Origin: an uncultured Clostridia bacterium
GTDB taxonomy: Bacteria > Bacillota > Clostridia > Christensenellales > CAG-314
Assembly (NCBI GenBank): GCA_944364615.1
Contig: CALVWF010000002.1
Location: 209,483-273,482 of the forward strand
Direction: 5' to 3'
Length of the DNA: 64,000 bases
The notes below the pieces were generated by a model. That model had not been told where the DNA came from and did no database searches. It saw only the letters and a list, made by a program, of their open reading frames with translations. The position numbers and the translations under genes are program-made. Of the stretch, positions 45,771-54,082 are shown piece after piece (the first letter of the stretch is position 1; every line of letters starts with the position of its first letter).

Positions 45771-46420
45771 TGAGAAAAATTTACGATACGCAACTCAAGT
45801 TGCTCAAACAGAAGATGTCCGATATGTACCTGCGTATGGAACAGTCTATTACAGACACCGTGGAATGTATTGCCACCGGCGACAAAAAGCGTGCATCGGA
45901 AGTAATTGCGCGTGACAGCGAAATAGATCTGCTCAACGAAGAAATTCAGCAACTGTGTTTCAGGCTTATTCTCACCGAACAGCCCGTAGCGCAGGATTTG
46001 CGTACCATTTCTTCCGCAATGAAGATGATCACGGATATGGAAAGAATAGGCGATCATGCCGAAGATATCTGCGAAATTATCGTAGAAAGCAAAGAAGACG
46101 GACTTGCGCTGGATTACGGACATATATCGCAGATGGCAAGTGCGGTAATGTCAATGGTAAAAGACAGTATTCAGGCATTTGTGTCGGGAGACATTGCACT
46201 GTGCGAAAGCATCGGCAAGTACGACGATGTGGTGGACGATCTGTTCGAAAAGGCTCGCAACGATGTGATTTTATTGATACGTCACGATGTAAAGTACAGC
46301 GAAAAGGCTCTTGATCTTTTTACTATAGCCAAATATTTCGAACGAATAGGCGATCACGCCACCAACATTGCCGAGTGGGTGATATTTGCAATCACCGGAG
46401 AACATCCGTCGTTGCAATAG
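45770..46420 (+). CDS. phoU: Phosphate signalling/transport regulator PhoU
   Basis: The 216-residue all-helical protein has two PhoU repeats, each with the metal-binding signature (MITDMERIGDHAEDICEI near residue 84 and IAKYFERIGDHATNIAEWV near 185). It links the Pst transporter to the PhoR kinase so that signalling stops when phosphate is plentiful. It is encoded by the last gene of the pst operon, 48 nt before the phoP start. Confidence 0.95.
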   Translation: MRKIYDTQLKLLKQKMSDMYLRMEQSITDTVECIATGDKKRASEVIARDSEIDLLNEEIQQLCFRLILTEQPVAQDLRTISSAMKMITDMERIGDHAEDICEIIVESKEDGLALDYGHISQMASAVMSMVKDSIQAFVSGDIALCESIGKYDDVVDDLFEKARNDVILLIRHDVKYSEKALDLFTIAKYFERIGDHATNIAEWVIFAITGEHPSLQ

Positions 46421-46431
46421 CCGTTGTTCGG

Positions 46432-46459
46432 TTGCAATTTCCGACTTTTGTGGTACAAT
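46432..46459 (+). promoter_or_regulatory. Internal promoter directly in front of phoP
   Basis: TTGCAA (46432-46437) and TACAAT (46454-46459) are spaced by 16 nt, with a TGG extended -10. The phoP ATG follows only 9 nt after the -10, and no Shine-Dalgarno intervenes. Confidence 0.55.
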
Positions 46460-46468
46460 AAAGATATT

Positions 46469-47125
46469 ATGAAACACAAAAACATAGTTTATCTGTTGGA
46501 AGACGACAGCGACATAGGCGAAGTCGTGGAGTGCGCGTTGAGCATCAACGGCATTGAGTCCCGCACGTTTACACGGATACAGCAACTTTACGTCGCTTTG
46601 AAAGAAACCGTGCCTGCCGTTTGCATACTCGATATTATGTTACCCGACGGCAGCGGGCTGGATGCTCTTCAATACATAAAGCGCAATTACCCCGATGTAA
46701 AATGCGTAATGCTTACGGCAATGGGGCAGGAAGTGGACAAGGTAAGGGGACTCAATCTCGGAGCGGACGACTATATAGTCAAACCTTTCGGAGTACTCGA
46801 ACTGGTTGCGAGAATAAATGTTCAGTTGCGTGCTAACCCGACCGACGGTAACACGCTTGTAATGGGAAATCTTGAAATAGACAAGGACACTATGTCGGTG
46901 ACTTTAAACGGGCAGAAACTCGACTTGAACAAAAAGGAATACCAGTTGCTGTGCTACTGCGCGGACAATGCAGGCAAGGTGCTGACTCGCGAACAGATGC
47001 TTGAAGCGGTGTGGGGCTACGACGCAGGGGAAACGCGCACCGTGGACAATCATGTAGCCAGACTGCGCAAGCTCGGGTTGTATTTCGAAACGGTATTCGG
47101 CGTAGGATACAAATTTATTGTCTGA
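46469..47125 (+). CDS. phoP: Two-component response regulator, PhoP/PhoB type
   Basis: The 218-residue OmpR-family regulator has a receiver domain with the acidic pair in YLLEDDSD, phosphoacceptor Asp55 in ILDIMLPDGSG, the Thr/Lys switch (MLTAMG, VKPFG), and a C-terminal winged helix (NKKEYQLLCYCADNAGKVLTREQMLEAVWGYDAGETRTVDNHVARLRKL). Position between phoU and phoR and the Pho box upstream of pstS mark it as the phosphate regulator. The ATG 46469 lacks a Shine-Dalgarno. It is either leaderless from the adjacent promoter or coupled weakly to phoU. Confidence 0.92.
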   Translation: MKHKNIVYLLEDDSDIGEVVECALSINGIESRTFTRIQQLYVALKETVPAVCILDIMLPDGSGLDALQYIKRNYPDVKCVMLTAMGQEVDKVRGLNLGADDYIVKPFGVLELVARINVQLRANPTDGNTLVMGNLEIDKDTMSVTLNGQKLDLNKKEYQLLCYCADNAGKVLTREQMLEAVWGYDAGETRTVDNHVARLRKLGLYFETVFGVGYKFIV

Positions 47126-47136
47126 CAGGTGAATGT

Positions 47137-48486
47137 ATGAAAAGACGTATTCTGTGGATAACATTTGCAATTACAGTATTGAGTATTGTTGTAATTGTGT
47201 TGTTGTGCAACACGGTATATTACAACAAGACGGTAAACGACACACACAAATACCTCGAAACTTACATGAACTACTACGACAAGTCTCAAGGCTTTTCGCA
47301 GCAGTACGCTACGGAGTTGTCGCAGAAACTCAACGGAGCAAGGGTGACGTTCATTGCTTCCGACGGAATGGTAGTTGCTGACAGTCACAATACTTCCATT
47401 GTGGACACAACACATATCGACAGGCAGGAAGTGTACGACGCAATGAAATCAGGCGAAGGCTTTGCCGTACGTAAAAGCGACACCGTCAATGCGGATATGG
47501 CGTATTACTGTTTGCGTCAGCAAGACGGCAGTCTTGTCAGAATTTCACTGCTGCTGGACAGTTCGTTTAATATGTTTGTTCAGGTTTTGCCGGTAACGCT
47601 GTGGTTCATTCTGGTAGACGTGGCAATTTCGCTGGCTTTTTCAATGCTGATGGTGTATTACGTCTTAAAACCCGTCAGACAGATGACGGAAGACGCAATG
47701 ATTTACCCGCAGATAGATACGGTATATCCCGAACTGCAACCGATGGCGGACATGATGAACAAGATGAAGTCGGAAATTGCCTTGCAGATAGAACAACTCA
47801 ACGGCGAAAAAGAACTTGTGGAAAAAGCCCAGCAGTCAAAGGACGAATTTATAGCCAACGTGACCCATGAAATGAACACGCCCCTTACGAGTATCAAAGG
47901 TTATGCCGAACTTATAGGGCAGGGAAAACTGTCCGATGAGCAGGTGAACAAATTTACCCGACAGATAATCGTACAGAGCGACAGACTTAGCAATCTCATT
48001 TCCTGTATAATCAACTTCGGCAAACTCGACACAGATGATCAGCCCTACGAAAAAGTAAACGTCGAAAAAGTAGTAAAGGACTCCGTGGCATCGCTTCAGC
48101 CCGTTGCATCACAGCGCAATATCGCTATTTCACAAACCACCGAACAAGTAACGGTGGAAAGTACCGTCGACCGTGTCAGTCAGGTGGTCGGTAACCTGAT
48201 TACAAATGCCATAAAGTACAACAAGGACAACGGTTCCATTACCGTTTGTCTTAAAGGCGGAACAAATCCCTCTCTGACCGTTTCCGACAGCGGTATAGGT
48301 ATTTCTTCGGAAAATCTGCCGAGAATATTCGACAGATTCTTTACCGTGGATCGTTCGCACAATGCTCAAAATCATGGGTTCGGTCTGGGACTTGCCGCCG
48401 TAAAACGCATTTGCAACAAACAGGGCTGGAAACTGTCGGTCACAAGCACTCCCGATGTCGGCACAACATTTGTCGTAGAGTTCTGA
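47137..48486 (+). CDS. phoR: Sensor histidine kinase, PhoR type
   Basis: The 449-residue membrane kinase has helix 1 (about 5-28), a 120-residue extracytoplasmic sensor, helix 2 (about 150-178), a HAMP-like segment, and the phosphoacceptor His244 in VTHEMNTPLTSIKGYAEL (variant of HELKTPL). N-box NLITNAIKYN, G1 DSGIGISS, F-box RIFDRFF and G2 GFGLGLAAVKRI follow. It pairs with PhoP. The ribosome site is weak (ACAGGTGA) and the start is 11 nt after the phoP stop. Confidence 0.93.
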   Translation: MKRRILWITFAITVLSIVVIVLLCNTVYYNKTVNDTHKYLETYMNYYDKSQGFSQQYATELSQKLNGARVTFIASDGMVVADSHNTSIVDTTHIDRQEVYDAMKSGEGFAVRKSDTVNADMAYYCLRQQDGSLVRISLLLDSSFNMFVQVLPVTLWFILVDVAISLAFSMLMVYYVLKPVRQMTEDAMIYPQIDTVYPELQPMADMMNKMKSEIALQIEQLNGEKELVEKAQQSKDEFIANVTHEMNTPLTSIKGYAELIGQGKLSDEQVNKFTRQIIVQSDRLSNLISCIINFGKLDTDDQPYEKVNVEKVVKDSVASLQPVASQRNIAISQTTEQVTVESTVDRVSQVVGNLITNAIKYNKDNGSITVCLKGGTNPSLTVSDSGIGISSENLPRIFDRFFTVDRSHNAQNHGFGLGLAAVKRICNKQGWKLSVTSTPDVGTTFVVEF

Positions 48487-48738
48487 CAAGGTTGTTTCAT
48501 ATGCACGGTAGGGATGAGAGGACCGGTATGCAGCAATTTGTTCGGGCAACGTTTAAACGTTTATTTTCAGATAACAGAATTAAATAATATCGGTGAGCCG
48601 TTTCAAGTTAATGAGCGAATGTTTTTGCCGATTTATACATTCCCGACAGAAAAATGTTTGCCTTTCGCGCGTAAATACGTTACGCCGAGCGCAGACATTT
48701 TTTTATTTGTAAAATTTTACTCTGCACGCCTCAAAAAG
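48487..48738. other. Intergenic region with nothing recognised except a palindrome
   Basis: No clear terminator follows phoR. AACGTTTAAACGTT (48549-48562) is a perfect 14-bp palindrome of unknown meaning. The short open frame through this stretch has no ribosome site. Confidence 0.4.
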
Positions 48739-48796
48739 TTGACAAATCGCATATAATAATGTATTGTAAATACACGACACCCCCGTGGGGTATTTA
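48739..48796 (+). promoter_or_regulatory. copA promoter and CsoR-like operator
   Basis: TTGACA (48739-48744) and TATTGT (48762-48767) are spaced by 17 nt. Around the predicted start lies ACACCCCCGTGGGGTAT (48777-48793), a C-run/G-run pseudo-palindrome like the copper operators bound by CsoR. The repressor gene csoR is in the same operon, which supports the reading. Confidence 0.65.
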
Positions 48797-48806
48797 GAAG
48801 GTAAAT

Positions 48807-51317
48807 ATGAAACAGAAATTCAATGTAAGCGGAATGACTTGTTCGGCATGCTCGGCGCATGTGGAACGGTCGGTAAAAAAGGTAAAAGGAGTGCAGTCGG
48901 TATCCGTAAATCTGTTGAGCGGAAGCATGACAGTCAATTACGACGACAAGCAGTGCAGTGACTCGGACATTATTTCGGCAGTAGTGTCGGGCGGTTACGG
49001 CGCGACGACGGCGGGAAGTCAGACAATAAAGGCTAAGCCTGACGATGAGCACAAGGCAATGAAAGTGCGTGTGACGGTGTCTTTGATATTTATGGTACTG
49101 CTGATGTACGTTTCCATGGGCAGTATGGCGGGGCTTCCGTTGCCCGATTTCCTTGTCGGAGCGGAAAATGCCGTATCTTACGCATTTTTGCAGTTGTTGC
49201 TTTGTCTGCCCATCATTTACTTTAACCGCAGTTACTATATAAACGGATTCAAAAGGCTTTTCTCTCTGTCTCCCAACATGGATTCGCTTATAGCGGTAGG
49301 TTCTGCCGCTTCGCTCGTTTACGGTATAATAGCAATATTTATTATGAGCAGTGCGTTGGGACGTGGAGATCTCGAAACGGTGCATCTTTACATGCACGAT
49401 CTGTACTTCGAGTCGGCAGGAATGATACTTGCGCTTGTTACTGTGGGTAAATATCTGGAAAAACTGTCAGAAAGGCGCACGGGCGACGCTCTCAACAAAT
49501 TGAAAAATCTTGTTCCCGACAAGGCTTTGCTTTTAAAGGACGGTAAGGAAATATCCGTCGACAGCAGTACGCTTGTACGAGGAGATATCGTAGTTATAAA
49601 AGCGGGAATGTCTGTTCCGGCAGACGGCGTAGTGGAAGACGGACATTCTTTCGTGGACGAAAGCGCAATCACCGGCGAAAGCGTGGCGGTTGAAAAAGTC
49701 AAGGGAGACAAGGTGGTGGGCGGAACGATAAATACCACCGGCTATCTTACCGTAAAAGTAACGGACGTAGGAGAAAAAAGCGTACTTCACGGTATAATTC
49801 AACTGGTGGAAGAAGCAGGATCTTCCAAAGCGCCTATCGCCAAAATTGCAGACAGAATTTCCGCCTACTTTGTGCCTGTTGTAATGGCAATAGCGCTTGT
49901 AACTTTTGTCGTGTGGATGCTGACGGGACAGACAGTACAGTTTGCGTTGTCCGCTGCGGTATCCGTGTTGGTTATTTCCTGCCCGTGCGCGCTGGGACTT
50001 GCCACGCCCGTAGCGATAATGGTGGCAACGGGCAAGGGAGCGGAAAACGGCATACTTATCAAAAGCGGCGAGGCGTTGGAAAATCTTCGCAACGCCACTT
50101 GTGTGGTACTGGACAAGACGGGTACCATTACTTACGGCAAACCGCACGTTACCGACATAATTTCCCAAAGAAAAGATTTGCCGGCAATCGTAGCGTCCAT
50201 TGAAAGTCGCAGTGAACATCCGCTGGGAGTTGCCGTAGTGAATTATGCGCAGCAACACAATATAAAGTTGATGCAGGTGGATGACTTTGCCACACTTGCG
50301 GGCAAGGGCGTTGTCGCTACCGTCAACGGTAAAAAATACAGTGTCGGCAATCTTGCACTGATGCGTCAGGCGGGAGCATGCACGCCACAGGCGGAGAAAG
50401 ACGCCGAAGACCTCTCGGCGCAGGGCAAGACCGTCTTGCTCGTAGCGGAAAACGACAGTTATATCGGAGTGATAGCAACACTTGACGAAGTAAAGCCCAA
50501 CAGCGCGGAAGCCGTGAAAATATTGAAAAAGCACCGTCTTAAAGTTGCAATGCTCACCGGCGACAACAATATGACGGCGCAATACATTGCGCGGCAGGTA
50601 GGAATAGACAGCGTATATGCGCAGGTGTTGCCTGCCGACAAGGAAAAAATCGTCGCCCGACTGCAACAGCAGGGAGAAAAAGTCGTGATGGTCGGTGACG
50701 GAATAAACGACGCTCCCGCACTCGTTCGTGCCGATGTCGGTATAGCGATAGGAAGCGGCAGCGACATTGCCGTAGACAGTGCCGACATAGTGCTTATAAA
50801 AAATCAACTGACAGACGTTGCCGACGCTTACCGACTGTCGGCAAGTACCGTAAGAAATATAAAGGAAAATCTTTTCTGGGCATTTTTCTACAACTGCCTC
50901 GGTATCCCCATTGCGACGGGAATGTTTTATTATACGCCGTTGGCTTTAAAACTCAATCCGATGATAGGAGCACTCGCAATGAGTCTTTCCAGTATATTTG
51001 TGGTGACAAACGCTTTGCGTCTGAGATTTTTCAAACCTTCCGTTACGCAATGCGGTCAGCAGTGCCCTGGCGTCAACAACGTGCAACCGCCTGAGGTAAA
51101 GGAAGGAACGGTAGTTCTAAAAGTGGAAGGAATGATGTGTCAGCATTGCAGTAACCGTGTGTCGGAAGCGCTCAATGCAGTTGAAGGCGTCACCGACGTA
51201 CAGGTGTCGCTCGAAGAGGGTAAGGCGACTGTCAAAGGCAGTGCGGACAGCCGTTTACTTACGGAAGCAGTGCAACAATGCGGGTATAAAGCGGAGGTGT
51301 CGGATGAAAAGAGATAA
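48807..51317 (+). CDS. copA: Copper-exporting P1B-type ATPase with HMA domains at both ends
   Basis: The 836-residue pump has an N-terminal heavy-metal-associated domain (GMTCSACSAHVE, Cys12 and Cys15), eight membrane helices, actuator TGESVAVEK, ion site SCPCALGLATP (Cys392, Cys394), phosphorylation Asp436 in LDKTGTITYG, the SEHPLG His-Pro motif and the hinge GDGINDAPALVRADVGIAIGSG. After the last helix a second complete HMA domain occurs (about 766-830) with GMMCQHCSNRV (Cys778, Cys781), as if a CopZ chaperone were fused on. It exports Cu(I). AGAAGG precedes ATG 48807. It overlaps csoR by 14 nt. Confidence 0.94.
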   Translation: MKQKFNVSGMTCSACSAHVERSVKKVKGVQSVSVNLLSGSMTVNYDDKQCSDSDIISAVVSGGYGATTAGSQTIKAKPDDEHKAMKVRVTVSLIFMVLLMYVSMGSMAGLPLPDFLVGAENAVSYAFLQLLLCLPIIYFNRSYYINGFKRLFSLSPNMDSLIAVGSAASLVYGIIAIFIMSSALGRGDLETVHLYMHDLYFESAGMILALVTVGKYLEKLSERRTGDALNKLKNLVPDKALLLKDGKEISVDSSTLVRGDIVVIKAGMSVPADGVVEDGHSFVDESAITGESVAVEKVKGDKVVGGTINTTGYLTVKVTDVGEKSVLHGIIQLVEEAGSSKAPIAKIADRISAYFVPVVMAIALVTFVVWMLTGQTVQFALSAAVSVLVISCPCALGLATPVAIMVATGKGAENGILIKSGEALENLRNATCVVLDKTGTITYGKPHVTDIISQRKDLPAIVASIESRSEHPLGVAVVNYAQQHNIKLMQVDDFATLAGKGVVATVNGKKYSVGNLALMRQAGACTPQAEKDAEDLSAQGKTVLLVAENDSYIGVIATLDEVKPNSAEAVKILKKHRLKVAMLTGDNNMTAQYIARQVGIDSVYAQVLPADKEKIVARLQQQGEKVVMVGDGINDAPALVRADVGIAIGSGSDIAVDSADIVLIKNQLTDVADAYRLSASTVRNIKENLFWAFFYNCLGIPIATGMFYYTPLALKLNPMIGALAMSLSSIFVVTNALRLRFFKPSVTQCGQQCPGVNNVQPPEVKEGTVVLKVEGMMCQHCSNRVSEALNAVEGVTDVQVSLEEGKATVKGSADSRLLTEAVQQCGYKAEVSDEKR

Positions 51318-51567
51318 TGACAAACTTATCAGACTGTTAAAGACGGCAAAAGGACAGATAGACGGTATAATCCGAATGATAGAGGAAGGTCAGTACTGTA
51401 TAGACGTCAGCAATCAGATAATGGCAAGTCAGGCAATACTTTCCAAGGTCAACAAAGAAGTGCTCAACGCTCACTTGCACAACTGCGTGCTTTCTTCGAT
51501 AGAGAAAGGGGACGCCACCGAAAAAATGGATGAGATTTCCTCTCTGTTGGACAAGTTGCTTAAATAA
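51304..51567 (+). CDS. csoR: Copper-sensing repressor CsoR
   Basis: The 87-residue all-alpha DUF156 repressor keeps the Cu(I) ligand triad Cys32 (QYCIDV), His57 and Cys61 (AHLHNCV), and the CsoR-type RLLKTAKGQIDGIIRMIEEG helix. Copper binding releases it from the operator upstream of copA. GGAGG lies 8-9 nt before ATG 51304, inside the end of copA, giving coupled expression and negative feedback. Confidence 0.93.
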   Translation: MKRDNDKLIRLLKTAKGQIDGIIRMIEEGQYCIDVSNQIMASQAILSKVNKEVLNAHLHNCVLSSIEKGDATEKMDEISSLLDKLLK

Positions 51568-51572
51568 GTCGG

Positions 51573-51624
51573 AACCGATCTGTGTATTTAAAGTATTACT
51601 TTAAAGAACAGGTCGGTTTTTTAC
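51573..51624 (+). terminator. Long terminator of copA-csoR
   Basis: An 11-bp outer stem (51573-51583 with 51608-51618, one G-T pair) and an inner TTTAAAGT/ACTTTAAA stem (51587-51594 and 51598-51605) are followed by TTTTTT. Confidence 0.85.
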
Positions 51625-51664
51625 TTTAGATAGTAATTCGCACTGTCGCGGCATATATTACAAT

Positions 51665-51928
51665 ATGAAAAAATTAAGCGATGTATCCTTGGAAACCGCC
51701 GATCTCGAAACCTTGTCGGTTATGCGTTACAAATGCTGTGTTTACGGCAATCACACCGCTGTGGTGGAAGGTCACAAGGGACTTAAAAAATTTGGCGACA
51801 GCGAAATACAGTTGCGTGTGGGCAAGGGAAGCGTCAGTGTTACCGGGCAGGTGTCGCTGGCACTGCTGACGGACAGTTCCGCAGTTATAAAAGGACATAT
51901 AACGGGGGTCAGATACGATGATTTCTAA
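51665..51928 (+). CDS. yqfC: Sporulation protein YqfC (YabP/YqfC family)
   Basis: The 87-residue protein contains the YabP/YqfC fold: VYGNHTAVVEGHKGLKKFGDSEIQLRVGKGSVSVTGQVSLALLTDSSAVIKGHITGVRY. In spore-formers yqfC and yqfD are mother-cell sporulation genes. It overlaps yqfD by 11 nt. There is no Shine-Dalgarno before ATG 51665. A CATATATT (51652-51659) ends 5 nt upstream and resembles a sigma-E -10 (CATAnnnT), though a matching -35 is not clear. It may be leaderless and sporulation-controlled. Confidence 0.82.
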   Translation: MKKLSDVSLETADLETLSVMRYKCCVYGNHTAVVEGHKGLKKFGDSEIQLRVGKGSVSVTGQVSLALLTDSSAVIKGHITGVRYDDF

Positions 51929-53015
51929 AATTGAAATTACCGTGGACGGACTTAACCTTGAAGATTTGCTGCGTGCGCTCATCAAACAAAAAGTCACGCT
52001 TTACGCAGTACGGCGCATTGACCGATTTACTGCGGTTATTACCGTTGCGTATTCCAATCGCGGCAAGGTCCTTGATTTATTACGGGAAAAGTGCTATAAT
52101 GTTCACAACATAAAATTTATCGGTGCGGCGGCAACGGCAGAAAGGCTCAAACGCCACATTGCCCTGTTTGTTGTGCTTGTTTTACTGGTGCCGTTGCTGA
52201 TTGCGTCCGGCACGGTGTGCTGGCGTATAGAAGTCAGAGGCGCGGACAGACAGCAGGTTCTGGATGCTTTGTACGAGTACGGCGTAGGTATAGGCAGGAG
52301 TCTCGTCTCGCTCAGTTACGACAAACTGGAAAACTATCTTACAAACGCCATGAACGCCTCTTTCGTGACTGCGGTACGTAAGGGAAGTACGTTGCTGATA
52401 GAAGTTGTCGAGCGTTCGGAGGCAGACGAACCGATAGACCTTGACAGTCCCGCTGACATTGTAGCGCAGTCGGACGGAGTTGTCAGTCGCATTGTGCTGA
52501 TACAGGGTACCGCCCTGGTACAAAAGGGCGACACCGTCAGCAAAGGACAGATACTTATAAAGGGCGAACGTATTTACAACGACGGAACGGTTCAGCCTGT
52601 AAGAGCGGTGGGGCAGGTTTTTGCAACAGTGGTGTGCAGTCAGGAAATTGCCTTCAACGGTTATCTTTCCAAGTACGTACGTACGGGTGAGTCATTTGCG
52701 GTAACTGAGGTAGTTATAGGCAGTTACGACAGTCACGGGGAAGTGCCCTTCGAAACGTACGAAACGGTAAGCACATCTCTGACGTTGTACCCGTTTGCAG
52801 TCACTCTTGTTCACACCGTCTATTACCGTACCGTACTGGAAGTGCAGAAAGTTTCCCTTTCGCAGTGTCTGGACGATCTCAAACGGCAGGCTCTGGACGG
52901 GGCTGTGGACAAATGTACTTTTGCTCCCTATACGGTAACTTACAATGTGTCGGACAACAAGGTCACCGCGGTGCTTACGGGGGAAATTGAAATAGGCGAA
53001 GTGATTTTACGCTAA
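51918..53015 (+). CDS. yqfD: Sporulation protein YqfD
   Basis: The 365-residue protein has a cytoplasmic N-terminal domain (about 1-72), one transmembrane helix (about 76-95) and a large extracytoplasmic portion with a POTRA/FtsQ-like start (WRIEVRGADRQQVLDALYEYGVGIGRSLVSLSY). A barrel-sandwich-like segment (DIVAQSDGVVSRIVLIQGTALVQKGDTVSKGQILIKG) follows. YqfD is needed for efficient sporulation in Bacillus and is found only in spore-former lineages. Slightly shorter than usual (about 395). Confidence 0.9.
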   Translation: MISKIEITVDGLNLEDLLRALIKQKVTLYAVRRIDRFTAVITVAYSNRGKVLDLLREKCYNVHNIKFIGAAATAERLKRHIALFVVLVLLVPLLIASGTVCWRIEVRGADRQQVLDALYEYGVGIGRSLVSLSYDKLENYLTNAMNASFVTAVRKGSTLLIEVVERSEADEPIDLDSPADIVAQSDGVVSRIVLIQGTALVQKGDTVSKGQILIKGERIYNDGTVQPVRAVGQVFATVVCSQEIAFNGYLSKYVRTGESFAVTEVVIGSYDSHGEVPFETYETVSTSLTLYPFAVTLVHTVYYRTVLEVQKVSLSQCLDDLKRQALDGAVDKCTFAPYTVTYNVSDNKVTAVLTGEIEIGEVILR

Positions 53016-53155
53016 AACCGCAGTTCGTTTAAAACATCCATCAAAATGTATGTTTTAATGGGAACGTAGGGTAAAATTATAAACAATGCAATCTTTAAAA
53101 GATTGCCGAAGCGGAGGTTGGATTTACGGTTACAAGCAAGATACTTACGGACAGT

Positions 53156-54082
53156 ATGGAAATTCTCATAAAACTGTTCGGTACATTTGACGAAAATATC
53201 AAGGCTATATGCGACAGTTTTAACGTCAAGGTGGTAATGCTGGACGGCGGAAACGCCATTCAGGGCGAAGCGGAAGACGTGGAAAACGCAATGAAGGTCA
53301 TCGACAAACTGACCGAATGTATAGCAGACGGTCAGAGCGTCGATATAGGCAGGGTAAAGTACCTGTGCGATTGCGTAAAAGACGGAACTATCGAAGAAGT
53401 GGATCAACTGTTACACGATGTCGTTGCCATTACTAACCGTGGCAAGCCTATTCGCAGTAAAACCGTCGGACAGCGCAAGTACGTTGACTATATTCGTAAA
53501 AAAACGATTACTTTCGGTATAGGTCCTGCAGGCACGGGAAAAACTTACCTGGCAGTGGCAATGGCAGTCAACAGTTTCAAGTCCAAGCAGGTGGAAAAGA
53601 TCATTTTAACACGTCCTGCCGTTGAAGCGGGGGAAAAACTGGGCTTTTTGCCGGGGGATTTGCAGGAAAAGGTCAATCCCTATCTTCGTCCGCTGTACGA
53701 CGCTTTGCAGGAAATGTTGGGACTGGACAGTTATTCCAAACTTATGGAAAAGGGTGTAATAGAAATTGCGCCTCTTGCGTATATGCGCGGAAGAACGCTA
53801 AACAATGCGTTTATTATTCTCGACGAAGCGCAGAATACGACAAAAGAACAGATAAAAATGTTCTTGACGAGACTGGGTGAAAACAGTAAAATGGTAATAA
53901 CGGGCGACCTTACGCAGATAGATCTGCCCGAAGGAAAAATCAGCGGTCTCAAACACGCAACGCGTATTTTGCAGGGCATTGACGAAATAGGTATAATGCG
54001 TTTCAGCGAAAAAGACGTGGTGCGTCATCCGCTTGTGCAACTGATAGTAAAAGCATACGAAACACACGAGGAAAAAAGATGA
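53156..54082 (+). CDS. phoH: PhoH-like ATPase/RNA-binding protein
   Basis: The 308-residue protein has an N-terminal KH-like start (KLFGTFDENIKAICDSFNVKV), Walker A FGIGPAGTGKTYLAVAMAV, LTRPAVEAGEKLGFLPGDLQEK, Walker B FIILDEAQNTT and the sensor MVITGDLTQIDLP. It is conserved before ybeY in Firmicutes and linked to RNA metabolism. Homology starts at ATG 53156, but its ribosome site is poor. The nearest GGAGG (53115-53119) is 36 nt away with no in-frame start beside it. It overlaps the next gene by 4 nt. Confidence 0.92.
   Translation: MEILIKLFGTFDENIKAICDSFNVKVVMLDGGNAIQGEAEDVENAMKVIDKLTECIADGQSVDIGRVKYLCDCVKDGTIEEVDQLLHDVVAITNRGKPIRSKTVGQRKYVDYIRKKTITFGIGPAGTGKTYLAVAMAVNSFKSKQVEKIILTRPAVEAGEKLGFLPGDLQEKVNPYLRPLYDALQEMLGLDSYSKLMEKGVIEIAPLAYMRGRTLNNAFIILDEAQNTTKEQIKMFLTRLGENSKMVITGDLTQIDLPEGKISGLKHATRILQGIDEIGIMRFSEKDVVRHPLVQLIVKAYETHEEKR

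Noticed and set aside
48514..48756. 80-codon frame between phoR and copA
   Set aside because: No ribosome site, and it overlaps the copA promoter -35. Probably non-coding.
49533..50807. A 424-codon open frame opposite copA, and a 386-codon one opposite the HD-domain gene (54319-55479)
   Set aside because: Both are antisense shadows of conserved genes with composition typical of complemented coding sequence.
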